DNA from: SIG440 sp045580025
GTDB lineage: Bacteria; Bacillota; Clostridia; Monoglobales; Monoglobaceae
DNA: 20,392 bases
Assembly (NCBI GenBank): GCA_045580025.1
Contig: JAZNNB010000071.1
Coordinates: forward strand, 1 to 20,392
Direction of reading: 5' to 3'
Part shown: in pieces, positions 17,059-20,392 of the stretch
Numbering within the stretch: position 1 is the first letter of the stretch
Layout of the letters: every line of letters starts with the position of its first letter
Made by a program: the position numbers and the translations under genes
The notes under the pieces: model-generated
Seen by the model: the letters and a program-made list of their open reading frames with translations, nothing else
The model's database searches: none
Told to the model about the DNA's origin: nothing

Positions 17059-17511
17059 TTAGTCAACTTTTACTTTTACAACAATTTTCTTAACGTGTGA
17101 AACTTCTCCGGCAGCTCTTCCGGGAGCATGAACATCATCCGGGAAAAGAATTGCAAAATTGCCTCTCTGCATATCCAATACAACAGGATTTTCAGCAGCA
17201 AGCAAAGAAAAGTCCTTTTCAGCATTATAATCTGTTGTAATGGCACAATCCTTTATGTTCTTCCAATAAATGCTTTCGTGTCCTGAAATTATATACTGAA
17301 TATCAACATAGTCTTTATGTGCCTCATAGACAACTTCACCTGTTTTTGTGTCATATTCGCTTATGCTGGCATAAACATCACTGCCATCAATATCATATTT
17401 CCCAGGCAAAAGCAACTCGCGTGATGCTTTTTCAATAAAAGCAAATGCCTTTTTATACTTTTCGCCAAGACACAGATACAAATCCTTGTTTTCAATTAAA
17501 TCGTAAATCAT
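17059..17511 (-). CDS. YhcH/YjgK/YiaL family protein
   Basis: A 150-residue protein of the YhcH/YjgK/YiaL (DUF386) family, small cupin-like beta-sandwich proteins. Some members are linked to sialic acid or other sugar use, one being the anomerase NanQ. Visible family features are the PGKYDIDG segment, the metal-site region HKDYVDIQYIISGHE, and FAILFPDDVHAPG near the end. Length is normal. The ATG at 17511 has AGGAGAAAG upstream. No sugar-catabolic genes are nearby, so its substrate cannot be read from context. No clear promoter is seen in the 76 bp between it and the upstream SLH gene, so it may depend on readthrough from that gene. Confidence 0.88.
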   Translation of the reverse strand: MIYDLIENKDLYLCLGEKYKKAFAFIEKASRELLLPGKYDIDGSDVYASISEYDTKTGEVVYEAHKDYVDIQYIISGHESIYWKNIKDCAITTDYNAEKDFSLLAAENPVVLDMQRGNFAILFPDDVHAPGRAAGEVSHVKKIVVKVKVD

Positions 17512-17547
17512 TTTTGCTTTCTCCTCGTAAGATAATTTTAAATATCA

Positions 17548-17571
17548 AAGAGCCGCTATTGTACGGCTCTT
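17548..17571 (-). terminator. Hairpin after the SLH/InlB-repeat gene, possible weak terminator
   Basis: An 8-bp stem (AGAGCCG and CGGCTCT plus one A-T pair) with an 8-nt loop. On the minus strand only TTTGATATTT follows, so termination is probably partial, allowing some transcription into the YhcH-family gene. The plus-strand side also has a T-rich tail. Confidence 0.55.
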
Positions 17572-17587
17572 CGTTTTTAATTGCATT

Positions 17588-19288
17588 TTATTTTTCGTAT
17601 TCAGACCAATCTCTGTTTTCCACAACTTCTATCCATTTCTTGTAAAGACTGTCTGGACGTTCATATTTGTTGCTGTTGGTTGCTTCCTGAACTGCAATAT
17701 AGAACCATTTGCTTTGGTCCATATTGTCAGACCATTTTGCCATATCATTATAAAGCAAATCTCCGGCACTACGCGGAATACGATTGAGAACTCTGTTAAT
17801 AAGAGTCATAGCCTCAGCACGTGTAATGAACTGGTCAGGACGGAATGTATTGTCACTGTAACCTTCTATCCAGCCATAAGCAGAAGCTCTCTTGATATAT
17901 TCTTCTGCCCAGTGACCTTTAATATCCTTGAAATTGCCTTCATACTCAACTTCTGTATTGTCAAATCTTGCACATATCGCAGTGAATTCTGCACGTGTAA
18001 TATTTGCATCGGGAACGAACCTGTCTTCAAAACGTCCGTTTACAATACCAAGCCTTGCCATTGTTGAGATAGCCATGTTATACCAATCGCCATCATTTAC
18101 ATCCTCAAACACATTTTCATCTGTGAGATTTGAGTCTCTTACTTCATCTTTGAGGAGTCTGAAGAATATTGTTGTTACCTCAGCACGTGAAATGTTGTTA
18201 TCTGGACGAACTGTTCCATCAGGATAACCTATAACATATGCGAAATGATCTTCACCATTGAGGTTTTCAGGAACAGGATGTCTTTCCTTAACCCATTTTG
18301 CATAGATGGTAACATCTTTTTCAATCTTCAATTTGTCAATTTGTGTTGTAAACTCAGCATCTAAATACCAGCCGTCAAATACATATCCGTCTTTCTTTGG
18401 AAGCTTGTCGATTTTTATCTCTTTGTTTTCTTGATAAACTTCGTCACTATATTCTGTACCACCGTAGGTATTATACTTAACAGTATACTTTGTCTTTTCT
18501 TCAGGCGCTGCTCCACCGCCTCCTCCTGCGCTTCCACCGCTTGGAACGACAGGCAAATCAACAGCTGCCGGCTTAATAGCAACATTAGTATTATTACCAG
18601 CAGAAACATCGTAAAATTTAAAACCGATTGTAGCATCATTTGAAGAACCGTCTATGTCTTTTATTGTCACAGAACCAGTAATAGTTCCACCAATAGTTGT
18701 ATCGACTTTAGCCTTAAGTCCACCATAAGTAAGGTAAATCTTGTCAGGAAGTTCATTACGGAGTTGCTTTACTGTTGCATTTTGTTTAACTTCGACATTG
18801 ATTGTTATTGTATTTCCAGACTCAACTCTCGCACCTTTTTCTTTAAAGAACGTGCAATCAACCGGACTGCCACCTTCTTCAAAGCTAAAGCCTGCCATAT
18901 TTGTATCACTTGATGCAGCATCAGGTATAACAACAACACCTGCACCGATATTTACTGTAATTGTGAAGCCGCCTACTACTTTCTTACCATCAAGTGTATC
19001 GTGATATTCACTGGCAAGATGCTGATATACATTTGCAACGTCCGCCTTAACCTTGGACATATCAAGCATTGCTCTTGCATAAAATGGCGTTGTTTGTGTA
19101 ATTTCAATTTTATCTCCATAAGTTGAATTATTTGCACTGACGGAAATATCACCAGGAACCAACGATGGTCTGCTTTCCACAATTGATTTAAGGGTAGCTA
19201 AATCAACCCCCTCCGCCGAGCCAACAGTGCAAATACAGCTCATCAGCATAGCAATAACCAATACAAGTGATAATACTGTCTTTTTCAT
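17588..19288 (-). CDS. Secreted SLH-domain surface protein with an InlB-type repeat
   Basis: A 566-residue surface protein. It has a signal peptide (about 1-25); an unidentified beta-rich N-terminal region (about 26-245) rich in Thr, Val and Asn; a Gly-rich hinge (251-260); and one InlB B-repeat (about 267-333) ending DGWYLDAEFTTQI...TIYAKW. Three SLH domains follow (about 345-505) with GYPDGTVRPDNNISRAE and TRAE motifs, then a degenerate fourth-like tail (about 510-566). It should be secreted and held to the wall by the SLH domains, acting as an S-layer-associated protein or adhesin; the ligand is unknown. AAGGAGGAC upstream supports the ATG at 19288. It has its own promoter and probably shares its attachment mode with the SLH protein of the B12 operon. 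Confidence 0.84.
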   Translation of the reverse strand: MKKTVLSLVLVIAMLMSCICTVGSAEGVDLATLKSIVESRPSLVPGDISVSANNSTYGDKIEITQTTPFYARAMLDMSKVKADVANVYQHLASEYHDTLDGKKVVGGFTITVNIGAGVVVIPDAASSDTNMAGFSFEEGGSPVDCTFFKEKGARVESGNTITINVEVKQNATVKQLRNELPDKIYLTYGGLKAKVDTTIGGTITGSVTIKDIDGSSNDATIGFKFYDVSAGNNTNVAIKPAAVDLPVVPSGGSAGGGGGAAPEEKTKYTVKYNTYGGTEYSDEVYQENKEIKIDKLPKKDGYVFDGWYLDAEFTTQIDKLKIEKDVTIYAKWVKERHPVPENLNGEDHFAYVIGYPDGTVRPDNNISRAEVTTIFFRLLKDEVRDSNLTDENVFEDVNDGDWYNMAISTMARLGIVNGRFEDRFVPDANITRAEFTAICARFDNTEVEYEGNFKDIKGHWAEEYIKRASAYGWIEGYSDNTFRPDQFITRAEAMTLINRVLNRIPRSAGDLLYNDMAKWSDNMDQSKWFYIAVQEATNSNKYERPDSLYKKWIEVVENRDWSEYEK

Positions 19289-19309
19289 TTATTTGTCCTC
19301 CTTATTTCA

Positions 19310-19323
19310 CCGCATTTATGCGG
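19310..19323 (-). other. Hairpin in the 5' leader beside the ribosome binding site
   Basis: CCGCAT and ATGCGG form a perfect 6-bp stem with a 2-nt loop, a few bases upstream of the AAGGAGG of the SLH/InlB gene. It could protect the mRNA 5' end or affect ribosome access. Confidence 0.5.
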
Positions 19324-19350
19324 CACAATCCTAGTTTAATTATCATTTAT

Positions 19351-19379
19351 AGCGTACCACAATATTACTTTTGTGTCAA
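19351..19379 (-). promoter_or_regulatory. Promoter of the SLH/InlB-repeat gene
   Basis: TTGACA (19374-19379) and TACGCT (19351-19356) on the minus strand, spaced 17 bp, with a TGG just before the -10 that could act as an extended -10. The -10 is only a partial match to TATAAT. Confidence 0.6.
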
Positions 19380-19760
19380 GAGTTTCAAAGAAATTTTTAA
19401 GCAATTTCGAGAATGTTTTTTGAGCAAAAACACAACAAAAAAACCCTATCTTTCTACAGGCTTTTTGTTCTGGCGAATCAGCATTAGAAAGATATTTAAT
19501 TTTATAATAATTTGACAACCATAACGGAATTGTAAAAAAACAATTAAATATTTGATAAATATAAAAAAGCAAGCGAAAGAATCCGCTTGCTTTTTGTTTG
19601 TTATTTTACTGTGATGGTAACACTTGCTGACTTTTTGCACGCAAATGCTTCCTGGTTAGGTTCAAAAAACATTAAACCCATGCTTTTTCTTAGGCTTTAT
19701 ATATTTTTATTACAACATATCACATACTGCAACTATATATTTATCATCTCACCTTTTGAT
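19380..19760. other. AT-rich intergenic region
   Basis: No convincing gene is seen between the SLH/InlB promoter and the end of the unidentified gene on the right. The stretch holds the terminator at 19563-19600 and a short AATTGT/ACAATT hairpin around 19530-19547. A 26-codon minus-strand frame at 19601-19681 has no ribosome binding site. Confidence 0.6.
19563..19600 (-). terminator. Intrinsic terminator downstream of the unidentified gene
   Basis: A perfect GCAAGCG / CGCTTGC stem, extended by five A-T pairs, with an 8-nt loop and T-tracts on both strands. It probably ends the leftward transcript of the gene at 19761-20392, leaving a 3' untranslated region of about 160 nt. Confidence 0.82.
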
Positions 19761-20392
19761 TTATCTGCTTGCCGGTAATACAGCCATCAAATCAACATCA
19801 CCGCAACTTGGAAAATAACTTACAACAACCTGAGCATCTTTTTCGCCGTTGCTATTATAGTGCCTAAATCCGGTTTTTATGCAATTGCCACGAGAATCTC
19901 CGCTAATTTCCGTTCCGTTTAATACCCAACCCGTACTATACAAATATTCAATATATTGGTCTTTTTCAACCTCATTTGAATTGTAAAAATACATTGTACA
20001 TATAGCATTTGATTGATTATATGTAACAGGAATTGCAACCTGAGGTGAACCAGTTATGCTTTCATATTTGGGAATTGGGGAATCATCATAACCGGAAACT
20101 TCAATCGGCTTTTGTGGTAAATCCGGCTGCTGAGTCTGTTGTTCTTGATTATACACTCTGTTTATATGTTTGTCGTTCAGCACACCACCTACATTAGCTT
20201 CGTATCGGATTGCCTTTGAAAAATCAAAGGAATGTCCCTCTGGGAAACTGAAAGTCCAGGTTATACTGTTAGAAGTATAACTCATATCAATATCCTTAAC
20301 ACGATGTCCGCTATAATCATCCTTCATTTCCCATAAAGAACTTTGCATATCAGTTATTGAAACCCTTTCGTTCAGTCCCGGATCGAAAGCAT
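19761..20392 (-). CDS. Unidentified protein, C-terminal part (5' end outside window)
   Basis: I do not recognise this protein. The frame is open to the right edge, so only the last ~210 residues are present; the ATG at 20348 is probably internal. The first ~75 residues are beta-rich and aromatic (TSNSITWTFSFPEG). A Gln/Pro-rich linker follows (QEQQTQQPDLPQKP). The final ~105 residues form a second domain with several Tyr and Cys, including YLYSTGWVLNG and VVVSYFPSCGDVDLMAVLP. No signal peptide can be judged because the N-terminus is missing. The linker between two compact domains suggests an extracellular or multi-domain protein, but that is a guess. A terminator lies downstream and no partner gene is in view. 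Confidence 0.7.
   Translation of the reverse strand, partial: AFDPGLNERVSITDMQSSLWEMKDDYSGHRVKDIDMSYTSNSITWTFSFPEGHSFDFSKAIRYEANVGGVLNDKHINRVYNQEQQTQQPDLPQKPIEVSGYDDSPIPKYESITGSPQVAIPVTYNQSNAICTMYFYNSNEVEKDQYIEYLYSTGWVLNGTEISGDSRGNCIKTGFRHYNSNGEKDAQVVVSYFPSCGDVDLMAVLPASR

Noticed and set aside
19425..19470. Terminator-like A/T-flanked sequence near CCT...AGG
   Set aside because: Only three G-C type pairs form around a ten-base loop with a mismatch next to them, too weak to call.
19601..19681. A 26-codon minus-strand frame ending just before the terminator at 19563-19600
   Set aside because: It has no ribosome binding site and a stop codon lies in frame 15 bases upstream of its ATG. It is more likely part of the 3' untranslated region of the gene on the right, although a small gene cannot be fully excluded.

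Overview
The window looks like chromosomal DNA of a low-GC, Gram-positive anaerobe of the Bacillota, probably class Clostridia. The grounds are strong GGAGG ribosome binding sites, AT-rich intergenic DNA, consensus TTGACA/TATAAT promoters, proteins with S-layer homology (SLH) anchors, an ECF-type vitamin transporter, and an NAD-linked (class 1B) dihydroorotate dehydrogenase of the pyrK/pyrD kind. Genus and species cannot be read from the sequence.

Layout. (1) 1-1046: the C-terminal part of a large serine recombinase (plus strand, cut by the left edge) followed by an inverted repeat and two hairpin terminators. This is probably the end of an integrated mobile element. (2) 1047-8017, minus strand: a four-gene operon transcribed leftwards from a consensus promoter at 7989-8017. 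Its roughly 445-nt leader holds a cobalamin (B12) riboswitch and a strong intrinsic terminator. In order of transcription the genes encode an 801-residue SLH-anchored protein with a DUF4430-like domain and a helical domain resembling the transcobalamin alpha barrel, a DUF4430 lipoprotein, an EcfT membrane protein, and a single 827-residue polypeptide that fuses two ECF ATPases to a membrane S-component. Together they read as a complete surface-to-cytoplasm B12 capture and import system. (3) 8110-17048, plus strand: a de novo pyrimidine operon, pyrC-carB-pyrK-pyrD-pyrF-pyrE-pyrB-pyrI, with its own consensus promoter and a final terminator. carA and pyrR are not present. (4) 17059-20392, minus strand: a YhcH/YjgK/YiaL-family gene, a secreted protein with an InlB-type repeat and SLH domains, a 473-bp gap with a terminator, and the C-terminal part of an unidentified protein that runs off the right edge.

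How the parts work together. The B12 operon should be on when cobalamin is scarce. The SLH protein would hold corrinoid in the cell wall, the lipoprotein would pass it to the membrane, and the ECF complex would import it using ATP. The pyrimidine operon makes UMP from carbamoyl phosphate and aspartate: PyrBI, PyrC, PyrK/PyrD, PyrE and PyrF cover every step after carbamoyl phosphate. CarB is present, but its glutaminase partner must be encoded elsewhere. The most notable part of the window is the riboswitch-controlled, transcobalamin-like capture and ECF import operon.
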